A DNA stretch of 64,000 bases, taken from the NCBI RefSeq assembly GCF_014698735.1, contig NZ_JACJTQ010000021.1:1-64000 (forward strand), in the 5' to 3' direction. Made by a program: the position numbers and the translations under genes. Numbering within the stretch: the first letter of the stretch is position 1; each line of letters starts with the position of its first letter. The notes beneath the pieces are model-generated. The model made no database searches. It worked only from the letters and a program-made list of their open reading frames with translations, and was not told where the DNA came from. The stretch is from Anabaena catenula FACHB-362 (lineage in GTDB: Bacteria > Cyanobacteriota > Cyanobacteriia > Cyanobacteriales > Nostocaceae). Below, in pieces: positions 36,222 to 45,885 of this stretch.

Positions 36222-39185
36222 ATGTTCTGGAAATGGTGCTTGAGAGTTTTTATAATATCCCTAGGGTTGTTGTTAATATTGGCTTTAACTTCCCATTTGG
36301 GAGCGGAAATTTTTTGGTTTCAGGAAGTTGGCTATTTACAAACATTTCTGCTGCGTTTAATAACTCAGAGTGGTTTATGGGTGGGAGTTGTTAGCATTAG
36401 TTTTGCCTATCTTTTAGGAAATCTTGCAGTAGCAAATCGACTGAAATATCCCTCTTTTCTGAACATTGAGCCAGCTAGAAATGAGGAAAAAAGATTTGGT
36501 AGGGAATTAACAAAGTTTCTTAGTCCCCAGTATGCCAAAGTTGATGAAACCGCCAAAATTGATTTAGGAAAGACAGAAATTAGATTACACTGGCTACTTC
36601 CTTTGAGTTTAGGACTAAGTTTTTTGGTGGGGTTTATTGTGGCGCATTATGGGGAAATTACCCTAACTTATTGGTATGGGGAGGTTAATCAGGTTAGTCT
36701 ACTTCCCCCTTTATTCCAATTGGAGACAATTTGGAACTTAGCCAACAGGGTTATTTCACAAGCTTGGTATTTCGTCTTAGCTTTGGTAATAGCGATCGCA
36801 CTTTTAGTATATTCTCAATTTTGCCTCAGAGCGATCGCAGTTATTCTCAGTCTCGTTTTTGGCTGGGTGCTGTCTCACAATTGGGAAAAGATAGTTCTCT
36901 ATTCCCATTCCACACCTTTTAACAGCACAGAACCTTTATTGGGTAAGGATATCGGCTTTTATATTTTTTACCTCCCAGTCTGGGAACTATTGGCATTTTG
37001 GCTGGTTGGATTATGTTTATATGGCTTTATTGCCGTTATTCTCACCTATCTTTTATCAGGAGATAGCCTCAGTCAAGGCATTTTTCCAGGCTTTTTACCA
37101 CCACAAAAACGTCATTTATTTGGCTTGGGTGGCTGTTTGATGTTGGTAGTGGCTTTTAGTTATTGGCTGAGTCGCTATAAACTTGTTTATTCTCCCCGTG
37201 GGGTGAGTTTTGGTGCTAGTTATACCGATGCTCACGTACAGTTGCCTGCTGAAACCATGTTATGTGTTTTAGCTGTAACGATCGCATTTTACCTGTTATG
37301 GCAAACTTTATTTTGGAAATCCAAATCTCGGCATCATCGCTGGATAATTTACGCGGTGAGTGTTTATCTAGGCTTAATAGTTATTGGTGATTTTATTGTA
37401 CCTGCTGTTGTGCAGTATTTAATCGTTCAGCCGAATGAATTACAGCGAGAGCAACCTTACATACAGCGTACTATTGCTCTAACTCGTCAAGCATTCAATT
37501 TAGAAGTAATTAATTCTCAAACCTTTAACCCCCAAGGAAAATTAACTCAAGCTGATCTCAAAGCCAATGATCTCACAATTCGCAATATCCGTCTTTGGGA
37601 TCAAGAACCACTCTTAAAAACTAACCGTCAATTACAACAAATTCGTCCCTATTATCAGTTTCCTGATGCCGATATTGATCGCTACCAAATTACAACTCAA
37701 TCACAATCAACAGAAAAACAGCAGGTATTAATTGCCGCCAGAGAATTAGACTATAACGCTGTACCACAACAAGCTAAGACATGGGTAAATCGCAATTTAA
37801 TTTACACTCATGGTTACGGCTTTACTATAAGTCCCGTTAATAAAGTTGCTCCTGGTGGTTTACCAGAATATTTTGTTAAAGATATTAGCGGTAATAGTAG
37901 TGCATTAACTACTTCTAGTGAAGCCATTCGAGAAAGCATTCCTATTCAGGAACCACGAATTTATTACGGAGAAATTACTAACACTCATGTCATGACTGGC
38001 ACGAAAGTGAAAGAATTAGACTATCCCAGTGGCAGTGAGAATATTTATAATACTTACGATGGTAAAGGTGGAATTAGAATTGGTTCTCTATGGAGACGCT
38101 GGTTATTTGCTACCTATTTAAAAGACTGGCAAATGATATTCACACGAAATTTTTTGCCAAAAACTAAAGTATTATTCCGGCGAAATATTAACCAACGAAT
38201 TCGCGCCATTGCACCTTTTTTGAAATTTGACAGTGAGCCTTATTTAGTAGCTGCTGATGCGAATCCTGACAATAAAAATCTACAATTTCCAGGGGCAAAA
38301 AATTATCTTTACTGGATAGTGGATGCTTATACAATAAGCGATCACTATCCATATTCTGACACAGGTAGCGACGGCATCAACTATATTCGTAACTCCGTTA
38401 AAATCGTCATTGATGCTTACAATGGCACAGTGCGATTTTACATTGCTGAACCAAAAGATCCCCTCATTGTTTCTTGGTCAAAAATCTTTCCGCAAATGTT
38501 TCAACCGCTTTCAGCTATGCCTGCAAATCTCCGCAGTCATATTCGCTATCCGGTTGACTTCTTTAAAATTCAATCGGAACGGTTAATGGTTTATCATATG
38601 ACCGATGCCCAAGTATTTTATAATCGGGAAGACCAATGGCAAATTCCCAATGAAATTTATGGAACCCAAACCCGTCCAGTTGAACCTTACTATTTAATTA
38701 CTAGTCTTCCTAATGTTGCCTTTGAAGAATTTATATTGCTGATTCCCTACACACCCAAACAACGAACAAATTTAATTGCTTGGTTAGCAGCGCGTTCAGA
38801 TGGCGAGAACTACGGTAAATTGCTGTTATATAACTTTCCTAAAGAACGCTTGATTTATGGAACTGAGCAAATAGAAGCCAGAATTAACCAAGATCCCGTA
38901 ATTTCTCAGCAAATTTCTCTATGGAATCGTCAAGGTTCTAGTGCAATTCAGGGTAATCTTTTAATTGTTCCCATTGAGCAATCTTTATTGTACGTTGAGC
39001 CAATTTATTTAGAAGCTACACAAAATAGTTTGCCCACTTTGGTGCGGGTAGTTGTCGCTTATGAAAATCGAATTGTCATGGCGCAAACTTTGGAACAAGC
39101 TTTGCAGGCGATTTTTCAGTCAGACTTAACACCAGCACCGGCGATTATTCGTCCTGTGGAAGAAGAAGGAATACCACCAGGTTAG
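36222..39185 (+). CDS. UPF0182 family large membrane protein
   Basis: A 987-residue protein starting at the ATG at 36222 (an upstream start at 36183 adds 13 non-hydrophobic residues). The N-terminal ~330 residues have seven membrane helices, including [20 protein letters not shown], then [20 protein letters not shown] and others; the rest is a large extracytoplasmic domain with [20 protein letters not shown] and [20 protein letters not shown]. This layout and these segments match the UPF0182 family of bacterial and cyanobacterial proteins with no known activity. It stands alone, followed by short tandem repeats and a MITE-like element. Confidence 0.93.
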   Translation: MFWKWCLRVFIISLGLLLILALTSHLGAEIFWFQEVGYLQTFLLRLITQSGLWVGVVSISFAYLLGNLAVANRLKYPSFLNIEPARNEEKRFGRELTKFLSPQYAKVDETAKIDLGKTEIRLHWLLPLSLGLSFLVGFIVAHYGEITLTYWYGEVNQVSLLPPLFQLETIWNLANRVISQAWYFVLALVIAIALLVYSQFCLRAIAVILSLVFGWVLSHNWEKIVLYSHSTPFNSTEPLLGKDIGFYIFYLPVWELLAFWLVGLCLYGFIAVILTYLLSGDSLSQGIFPGFLPPQKRHLFGLGGCLMLVVAFSYWLSRYKLVYSPRGVSFGASYTDAHVQLPAETMLCVLAVTIAFYLLWQTLFWKSKSRHHRWIIYAVSVYLGLIVIGDFIVPAVVQYLIVQPNELQREQPYIQRTIALTRQAFNLEVINSQTFNPQGKLTQADLKANDLTIRNIRLWDQEPLLKTNRQLQQIRPYYQFPDADIDRYQITTQSQSTEKQQVLIAARELDYNAVPQQAKTWVNRNLIYTHGYGFTISPVNKVAPGGLPEYFVKDISGNSSALTTSSEAIRESIPIQEPRIYYGEITNTHVMTGTKVKELDYPSGSENIYNTYDGKGGIRIGSLWRRWLFATYLKDWQMIFTRNFLPKTKVLFRRNINQRIRAIAPFLKFDSEPYLVAADANPDNKNLQFPGAKNYLYWIVDAYTISDHYPYSDTGSDGINYIRNSVKIVIDAYNGTVRFYIAEPKDPLIVSWSKIFPQMFQPLSAMPANLRSHIRYPVDFFKIQSERLMVYHMTDAQVFYNREDQWQIPNEIYGTQTRPVEPYYLITSLPNVAFEEFILLIPYTPKQRTNLIAWLAARSDGENYGKLLLYNFPKERLIYGTEQIEARINQDPVISQQISLWNRQGSSAIQGNLLIVPIEQSLLYVEPIYLEATQNSLPTLVRVVVAYENRIVMAQTLEQALQAIFQSDLTPAPAIIRPVEEEGIPPG

Positions 39186-39216
39186 GGACTTCTAAAAAAT
39201 GCCCCATCTTTTTATG

Positions 39217-39250
39217 GCAGGGGGCAGGGGGCAGGGTGTAGGGTGCAGGG
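39217..39250. repeat. Heptameric tandem repeats (GGGGGCA/GGGTGCA)
   Basis: About four degenerate copies of the unit. The unit also occurs at 16523-16559, 41030-41064, 61989-62018 and, inverted, at 43781-43841. Confidence 0.8.
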
Positions 39251-39336
39251 AAAGTGTTTTTGATTCTGTTAATTGATATTGCGTCTCTTGAAAACTTTTT
39301 ATTAATAGGAAAACTCGGAAAGTGACAAAAGAGGGT

Positions 39337-39457
<121 letters not shown>

Positions 39458-39591
39458 TTTTTTGAGTTGCCTTAGAGGATGTCTGAAGAAGTCTAATTTC
39501 ATTTTGTCTAACTACTTACAAAACTTGCAAATTAGTTTTTTGGCGCAACTACATGGCATGATTTGTATTTTGAGATGATTCAAACAATACT

Positions 39592-41010
39592 ATGACTGAC
39601 AATACAGATTTTCGCATAGAACGGGATTCAATGGGCGATCGCTCAATTGCTAGTAATGTTTATTACGGTATTCAAACCCAAAGGGCTATCGAAAACTTCC
39701 CCATTAGCGGGATTAAACCTTTACCTACTTACGTTGATGCTTGTTTGTTTATTAAAAAAGCTACCGCAATTGTCAACGCTGAACTAAATTGCATTCCCGC
39801 AGATATCAGTAAAGCCATAATCCAAGCTATTGATGAAATCTTAGCAGGTAAATTACGAGATCAATTTGTTGTCGATGTTTACCAAGCAGGTGCGGGAACT
39901 TCTCACCACATGAATATTAACGAAGTTCTTGCAAATCGTGCTTTGGAACTTCTCGGTGATGAAAAAGGTAACTACAAACGAGTTAGTCCTAACGATCATG
40001 TAAACTATGGGCAGTCTACCAACGATGTCATCCCCACAGCAATTCGTATTGGTGGTTTATTGGCGCTTTCCCAAACTTTACACCCAGCTTTAGAATTAGC
40101 GATATCAGCTTTGGAAGCAAAAGCTGTGGAATTTCAAGATATTGTCAAATCTGGAAGAACCCACCTACAAGACGCTGTACCTGTGCGTTTGGGTGAAAAT
40201 TTCCGGGCTTGGGCTTATATTCTCACAGAACATCAAAACCGTCTCTATATCGCTTCTGGGGATTTGATGGTGTTGGGTTTAGGTGGTAGTGCTGCGGGTA
40301 CGGGAATGAATACTCACCCTGAATATCGCCAACGGGTGGTAGAAGTGCTTTCGCAATTATTAGAATTTCCCCTAGAACCTGCACCCCATTTAATGGCTGC
40401 AATGCAAAGTATGGGTGCTTTTGTAAATGTTTCCGGTGCATTGCGGAATTTAGCCCAGGACTTGGTGAAAATCTCCCATGACTTGCGTTTAATGGATTCA
40501 GGCCCTAAAACCGGATTTAAGGAAATTCAACTGCCTCCAGTCCAACCTGGTTCTTCAATTATGCCAGGGAAATATAACCCGGTAATGGCAGAGATGACAT
40601 CAATGGTATGTTTTCAGGTAATGGGATACGATAGTGCGATCGCACTGGCTGCCCAAGCTGGACAATTAGAATTAAATGTGATGATGCCTCTCATTGCCTA
40701 TAATTTAATTCACAGTATCGAAATTTTGGGTAATACCATTTCTGCCCTGACTGAAAGTTGTATTCAAGGCATTACCGCTAACACAGAAAAATGTTTAGCT
40801 TATGCCGAAGGTAGTTTAGCATTAGTCACCGCCTTAAATCCGCATATCGGTTATTTAAATGCTGCTGCTGTGGCTAAAGAATCTTTAGAAACCGGAAAAT
40901 CACTGCGTCAAATAGTTCTAGAAAAAGAATTAATGACAGAAGCGGAATTAGCGACTGTATTAGATTTAGAGCAAATGAGTGCAATCGTTCCTTTAGAGAC
41001 TTCCAAATAA
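39592..41010 (+). CDS. aspA: Aspartate ammonia-lyase (aspartase)
   Basis: A 472-residue enzyme of the aspartase/fumarase superfamily; it makes fumarate and ammonia from aspartate. Clear signatures: RIERDSMGDRSIASNVYYGI at the N-terminus, the GAGTSHHMNINEVLANRA segment, NDHVNYGQSTNDVIPTA, SGRTHLQDAVP, and the catalytic-loop QPGSSIMPGKYNPVMAEMTS. The signatures fit aspartases more than class II fumarases, which read GSGTQTNMN at the second site, though here the loop has HH in place of the usual TN. It stands alone and is followed by the heptamer repeat block at 41030. It links amino acid and TCA metabolism in the cytoplasm. Confidence 0.9.
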   Translation: MTDNTDFRIERDSMGDRSIASNVYYGIQTQRAIENFPISGIKPLPTYVDACLFIKKATAIVNAELNCIPADISKAIIQAIDEILAGKLRDQFVVDVYQAGAGTSHHMNINEVLANRALELLGDEKGNYKRVSPNDHVNYGQSTNDVIPTAIRIGGLLALSQTLHPALELAISALEAKAVEFQDIVKSGRTHLQDAVPVRLGENFRAWAYILTEHQNRLYIASGDLMVLGLGGSAAGTGMNTHPEYRQRVVEVLSQLLEFPLEPAPHLMAAMQSMGAFVNVSGALRNLAQDLVKISHDLRLMDSGPKTGFKEIQLPPVQPGSSIMPGKYNPVMAEMTSMVCFQVMGYDSAIALAAQAGQLELNVMMPLIAYNLIHSIEILGNTISALTESCIQGITANTEKCLAYAEGSLALVTALNPHIGYLNAAAVAKESLETGKSLRQIVLEKELMTEAELATVLDLEQMSAIVPLETSK

Positions 41011-41029
41011 AAAAATATCCCGTATTTGT

Positions 41030-41064
41030 GGGGGCAGGGGGCAGGGTGCAGGGTGCAGGGGGAG
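41030..41064. repeat. Heptameric tandem repeats (GGGGGCA/GGGTGCA)
   Basis: Four to five copies of the unit immediately after aspA. Further on in the same 369-base gap, 41281-41335 is a GCGTAGC/TCGCGAAGCG dispersed repeat and 41349-41380 is a run of CTCCTGA heptamers. No gene is visible in this gap. Confidence 0.8.
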
Positions 41065-41348
41065 GAAAAGTCGTTTTGATTTCACAAATTGGATCGTCTT
41101 TTTTGTGGAGTTCTCTTAACATAATTAGGACTTGCTTAATAAAGCTAGAACTTAGATATACCAAGAGTTTGAAGGTTAAAAAAGGTGAATCAGGTGCAAG
41201 GAATAAGCGTTGAAACTGTTCATTTACCTATCACTTTTCCAGGTTCAAGATTATTCTTATCTTCTTCTAATTCTTCCTCCGTTCACTGAGCGTAGCCGTT
41301 CGCGAAGCGTCTCGTTCACGTAGTGTCTCCGACAGGAGAAGAGAAGTG

Positions 41349-41379
<31 letters not shown>

Positions 41380-43554
41380 CTATATCACTAAATTGCATTG
41401 CTTCCACTTTAACTTTCGTCCCATCAGTTTTGTGACCATATTAATCAATGCAGTTAACTCAATCGGCTTAGAAGCACACATATTAAAACCTGCTGCTAGT
41501 ATTTCTGTGGAATCTCCCTCTCTGGCATAGGCCGTTAACGCAATAGCAGGAATTTGCCCTCCTTGTTCTGCTTCCATAAGCCTCACTTTGCGGATTAGTC
41601 TATAGCCATCTTCTTCGGGCATTCCAATATCACTAATTAATACTTCTGGTGGGCATTTTTGAATTTCTAAGAATGCCTCGGCAGCGGAAGCAACCGCCCT
41701 TACCTTAGCCCCAGAGTCCTGTAACACTAAGGTGAGAAGAGATAGTGTATCAATATCATCGTCTACAATCAGCACTTCTAAATTATCAAGAGGTAATGGG
41801 TGTAGGGAAACTGAAAAATTTGGATCTATTGTTTCCACTATTTCTGTAGTTACACCAGAGGCCTTATGTGGCAGACTATTTTTTGCTTCTAAAAGAGGCA
41901 ATTTCACAGTAAAGGTCGATCCTAGCCCTTCACCAGGACTGTCTGCATAGACGGTTCCGCCATGTAGTTCTACCAAATGGCGGACAATTGCTAACCCCAG
42001 TCCCAGTCCCGTTTGGCTTCTAGTTATGCTGCCATCAGCTTGACGAAAGCTCTCAAAAACACAATCTATAAAGTCTGGTTTGATACCAATGCCCGTATCA
42101 GTAACTTGGATCTGAGCGTACCTCTGCTCCGTCTGTTGTGTTTCTTGGCTACTGATGACTGATAGACTAATTTCTACTTTACCGTCTTGGGGCGTGAACT
42201 TAATGGCGTTAGTCAGTAGGTTCCAAACAATTTGCTGCAACCGTTCTTGATCACCTGAGACGCGAAAAGTTAAGACGGGGGAAATAGAGGTAGATGATAG
42301 GGGTGAAGAAGTAAGTTCTTCCTGATTTATTGGGGTTATTGTCCTATGTTGCCCCGTGTCGGTGACGACAAAAAAACTAAATAAAATATTTTTAGCTTGA
42401 GCTTGCAGATGCACAGTATCTAATGCCGCTTCAATTATAGGTAATAGATTGACGGGGCAGATATTTAAAGATAATTTGCCATGAATAATCCGTGAGACAT
42501 CCAAAATATCCTCAATAAGTTGCTCCTGCGAAAGTGCATTGCGTTCAATTGTTTCCAAAGCGCGTGCAGTGGTTTTCTCATCTAATTTGCGATTGCGGAG
42601 CAGTTTAGACCAACCAAGTATCGAGTTGAGAGGTGTGCGGAGTTCGTGAGAAAGGGTAGCTAAAAACTCATCTTTCATGCGGTTTGCGGCTTCCGCTTCC
42701 TTGAGGGCTGCTTGCTCACGGAGTAATTTGGTGCGTTCTTCTTCAGCTTGTTTGCGATCGCTAATGTCTTCGACTGTACCCACATAACCGATGATTTTGC
42801 CTTGATCAGAAAGCATTGGTGATGAGTGAAAGTTTACCCAACGCAAAATTCCTGCTGGCATCAGTATGCGAAACTCACGGGAGTATTCCCTACCTTCGCG
42901 GATGCAGATCAACCATTCTGCAAGTACCTGTTCTCGGTCTTGTGGATGTAGCGATCGCAACCACCCTTCTCCTAAACTTTCTTCTGGAGTAATACCCAAA
43001 ATAGTTTGGTAGCGAGGGTTTGTGTATGTACACAGTCCGGCGATATCTGTTAAGAAAATACCCACAGGAGAGCAAGCACTTAAACAACGAAACTGTTCTT
43101 CACTTCTTCTTAATTGAGCATTGGCGGTGATCAGTTCTGCTGCTTGTTGTTTTACCTCCATCGTTTTCTCAAACAATTCAACAAATGCTGCTACCTTAAA
43201 TTTTAATATTTCCGGGTCAATTGGCTTGAACAGATAGTCTACTGCGCCCAGGGAATACCCTTTAAACACCATCGACTCACTATTACTAAATGCTGTTAAG
43301 AAAATTATGGGGGTGTATTGCGATCGCTCTCGTTGTCTAATTAAAGCTGCTGTCTCAAATCCATCGATATCTGGCATTTGGACATCGAGTAAAATTACGG
43401 CAAAATCTTGAGTAAGCAGACATCTCAAAGCTTGGGCCCCTGATGTAGCCTTCACGAGATTGTGACCAAGGCTTTGAAGTATCGCCTCTAAAGCCAGCAG
43501 ATTTTCTGAATGGTCATCAACCATGAGAATGTTTACTTTTGCACTGGATACCAT
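41380..43554 (-). CDS. Hybrid sensor kinase (REC-PAS-HisKA-HATPase-REC)
   Basis: A 724-residue soluble hybrid kinase. The N-terminal receiver (residues about 7-125; phosphoacceptor Asp in VILLDVQMPDIDG, Lys in LFKPIDPE) is followed by a coiled coil, then a PAS domain with PAC tail (about 155-275, LSACSPVGIFLTD to IIGYVGTVEDISDRK), then HisKA with [15 protein letters not shown], HATPase_c with VTDTGIGIKPDFI and QTGLGLGLAIVRHLVELHGG, and a C-terminal receiver (about 600-715; VLISDIGMPEEDG). This is a cyanobacterial phosphorelay architecture in which the N-terminal receiver may control kinase activity. No membrane segment; the PAS may bind a cofactor. The signal is unknown. The gene is followed by CTCCTGA repeats. 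Confidence 0.92.
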   Translation of the reverse strand: MVSSAKVNILMVDDHSENLLALEAILQSLGHNLVKATSGAQALRCLLTQDFAVILLDVQMPDIDGFETAALIRQRERSQYTPIIFLTAFSNSESMVFKGYSLGAVDYLFKPIDPEILKFKVAAFVELFEKTMEVKQQAAELITANAQLRRSEEQFRCLSACSPVGIFLTDIAGLCTYTNPRYQTILGITPEESLGEGWLRSLHPQDREQVLAEWLICIREGREYSREFRILMPAGILRWVNFHSSPMLSDQGKIIGYVGTVEDISDRKQAEEERTKLLREQAALKEAEAANRMKDEFLATLSHELRTPLNSILGWSKLLRNRKLDEKTTARALETIERNALSQEQLIEDILDVSRIIHGKLSLNICPVNLLPIIEAALDTVHLQAQAKNILFSFFVVTDTGQHRTITPINQEELTSSPLSSTSISPVLTFRVSGDQERLQQIVWNLLTNAIKFTPQDGKVEISLSVISSQETQQTEQRYAQIQVTDTGIGIKPDFIDCVFESFRQADGSITRSQTGLGLGLAIVRHLVELHGGTVYADSPGEGLGSTFTVKLPLLEAKNSLPHKASGVTTEIVETIDPNFSVSLHPLPLDNLEVLIVDDDIDTLSLLTLVLQDSGAKVRAVASAAEAFLEIQKCPPEVLISDIGMPEEDGYRLIRKVRLMEAEQGGQIPAIALTAYAREGDSTEILAAGFNMCASKPIELTALINMVTKLMGRKLKWKQCNLVI

Positions 43555-43780
43555 AGAAAAAATATTTGTTTTGATATAAAGAAACGCTGTTCAGCTTCTA
43601 GTTAACCACTGTCTACCTTTTGCCCACTATGTTGCAACTATCTAAAGTTACAAATTTCAGCCAAATGAAGCCTGATTTGCAGTTACATGGTTATTTATTC
43701 AGAAAAAACTCAGCATTAAAGATTCTTCAGTTTCTTGAAATCTAATACAGTGTAAGTCACACAGTTGTTTTCATCCCACT

Positions 43781-43841
43781 GCCCCCTGCACCCCTGCACC
43801 CCTGCACCCTGCCCCCTGCACCCTGCCCCCTGCCCCCTGCC
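43781..43841. repeat. Heptameric tandem repeats, inverted orientation
   Basis: About eight copies of TGCCCCC/TGCACCC, the reverse complement of the GGGGGCA/GGGTGCA unit. It lies in the 393-base gap between two divergent signalling genes; the presumed promoters of both are in this gap but I could not define them. Confidence 0.8.
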
Positions 43842-43947
43842 TAAGTCCCGTTAACAGCTTAGTTTACCCACCAAATTTATTTCCTGGGGAGGATGTTGGG
43901 GCAAGAATTCCTTGTCAGTCTAGAGTGAGAACCTTTACTAGTGTAAA

Positions 43948-44325
43948 ATGCCGCATATCTTACTGGTAGATGACGAAGCATCCCTACGCGAAAGCCTTAC
44001 TTACACGCTGCAAAAAGAAGGCTATACCGTGACAACGGCAGCAGACGGACATAGCGCCATCAAACAGTTTCACAAGGAAGTACCAGATATAATTTTGCTC
44101 GACCTCATGCTACCGGAGGTTGACGGGATGGAAGTATGCTGGCGAATTCGGGCATTTTCAGATATTCCTATTGTCATGCTCACAGCCAAAGATCAGGATA
44201 TTGAGAAAATTTGGGGCTTGGAAGCAGGTGCAGATGATTATGTCACCAAGCCATTCAACACCCGTGAACTGTTGGCACGAATCAAAGCAGTGTTGCGCCG
44301 TCGTTCCGGGAATGAGTCTGATTGA
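43948..44325 (+). CDS. Single-domain response regulator (PhoB/OmpR-type receiver)
   Basis: A 125-residue receiver. HILLVDDEASLRESLTYTLQ gives the acidic pocket, PDIILLDLMLPEVDGMEV the phosphoacceptor Asp, and DIPIVMLTAKD and YVTKPFNTRELLARIKAVLR the conserved Thr and Lys. The sequence is that of an OmpR/PhoB-class receiver but ends right after the linker (RRRSGNESD), so there is no winged-helix DNA-binding domain; no remnant is seen in the 132 bases before the next gene. It could act by protein contact or phosphotransfer. It is 132 bases upstream of a membrane histidine kinase on the same strand, its likely partner. Confidence 0.9.
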   Translation: MPHILLVDDEASLRESLTYTLQKEGYTVTTAADGHSAIKQFHKEVPDIILLDLMLPEVDGMEVCWRIRAFSDIPIVMLTAKDQDIEKIWGLEAGADDYVTKPFNTRELLARIKAVLRRRSGNESD

Positions 44326-44457
44326 CCGAAGAGACCGCTTCAGAGGGGAAGACGCGGTGACGCGGAGAGATTATCCCCGTGTCCCCGTGTCCCCGTGTCT
44401 TCTTCAAACTCTCCTGGCTAAAGCCACTGGCTTTCCAAACTACCATCAAGTTTTTTT

Positions 44458-45885
44458 ATGAAAGATTGGTTTCCTGGTAGAAAATTAAATACCATTCATG
44501 CCAAGCTTTTAGCCACATACCTGCTACTAATAACCTTGGGAACTTCTTTGATGGCAGGCTACATCCTGTGGTCATTCCATATCTACTTGATGCGAACACG
44601 GGAAGCTGATTTGGATAACTGGACAATTGCCTTGAGCGAGAGTGCAGGAGATGCTTTAGCAGAAACGAATCTTCAGCAGGTAGAGGTGCTGGTAAAGCGG
44701 TATGGTGCGCCACAAAATGTGACGCTTCGCATTTTTAATCAACAAGGTCGTCTACTAGCTACTTCTGATCCCCAAGGAGATAAAAAGGTAACAGACTGGT
44801 ACAAGGTTCCTGGTGTATGGGAAGCTTTGCAAAATCGTCCACAACAAGGTGTGACAAAAGGAGTTTTCTCGACAGAAGATCGCCTATACGTCGCTAGACC
44901 AATTGTGCGTAACAATCAACTACTGGGCATAGTGCGAATGTCTATCACTCTAAAACAGGTTCAGAACCAGTTTACTAGAGTGATTTGGAACGTTTTGGGG
45001 ACACTATCGCTGACAATCTTGCTATGTGCGCTGATCAGCACTCGTTTTGCTCGCAGTCTCTCAAAACCAATTGAAACTATGCGTAACTTTGCGATTCGTT
45101 TGGGCAGCGGTCATTTTGGCGATAAGCTTGATATCCATGAAAACAATGAGTTAGATCAATTAGCGGTGGAGTTAAACCGGATGAGTGAACGGTTGGCTTC
45201 GCTAGATCAAGAGCGTCGGGTTTTTCTAGCAAATGTCTCTCACGAACTTCGCACACCCATCAGCAATGTTCAGGTAACAGTAGACGCACTCAGAAATGGA
45301 GCATACGAAGAACCCCAATTGCGCGATCGCTTTTTCCAAACTATCGAGAACGAGATCCAACGCTCATCACGACTGATTCATGACCTGCTGGATCTAGGAC
45401 GTTTGGAAGCGGGTGTTTCTCAGATGGAACAACAACCTATCTCACTGCGGGATCTAATTAACCGTGCTGTTGGGACAATGGAACCCCGAATGCAAGCCTT
45501 CAGTATATCAGCGCGAGTAAATGTCGTTGACCTCATGCTAGTGGGTGATCCAGAACGGCTATTACAAGCGATTTTAAATGTACTCGACAATGCTATAAAA
45601 CACTCAGTGCCAAATTCCCAGGTCTTTATTTCTGGGTACAACGAGGACGCTCTAGCAGTTGTGAAAATTCAAGACCAGGGGATAGGCATCAGTGAGAATG
45701 ATTTACCCCGGATTTTTGAGCAGTTTTACACGACTAATCCCTCCCGTCAAGGTAATAGCAACGGTTTGGGATTAGCGATCGCCAAGCAGATTGTAGAAGC
45801 TCATCATGGTAGTATCACAGCCAACAGCACACCCAATCAGGGGGCAACTTTTACGATTTGCTTACCGCTGAAAGCGAGAATTTAA
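44458..45885 (+). CDS. Membrane sensor histidine kinase with HAMP domain
   Basis: A 475-residue kinase. Two membrane helices, about residues 16-37 and 175-195, enclose a ~140-residue periplasmic sensor domain with [14 protein letters not shown] and a [15 protein letters not shown] turn. HAMP follows (about 196-250, [20 protein letters not shown]), then HisKA with [15 protein letters not shown], and HATPase_c with [29 protein letters not shown] and [20 protein letters not shown]. The likely partner is the lone receiver just upstream. The stop codon overlaps the stop codon of the convergent giant kinase gene, so neither has a 3' spacer. Confidence 0.93.
   Translation: MKDWFPGRKLNTIHAKLLATYLLLITLGTSLMAGYILWSFHIYLMRTREADLDNWTIALSESAGDALAETNLQQVEVLVKRYGAPQNVTLRIFNQQGRLLATSDPQGDKKVTDWYKVPGVWEALQNRPQQGVTKGVFSTEDRLYVARPIVRNNQLLGIVRMSITLKQVQNQFTRVIWNVLGTLSLTILLCALISTRFARSLSKPIETMRNFAIRLGSGHFGDKLDIHENNELDQLAVELNRMSERLASLDQERRVFLANVSHELRTPISNVQVTVDALRNGAYEEPQLRDRFFQTIENEIQRSSRLIHDLLDLGRLEAGVSQMEQQPISLRDLINRAVGTMEPRMQAFSISARVNVVDLMLVGDPERLLQAILNVLDNAIKHSVPNSQVFISGYNEDALAVVKIQDQGIGISENDLPRIFEQFYTTNPSRQGNSNGLGLAIAKQIVEAHHGSITANSTPNQGATFTICLPLKARI

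Noticed and set aside
39470-39520. A GAGGATGTCTGAAGAAGTC stretch like the ends of some insertion sequences and of the element at 13212
   Set aside because: Only one end is seen and the match to 13212-13227 is short, so I do not call an element.
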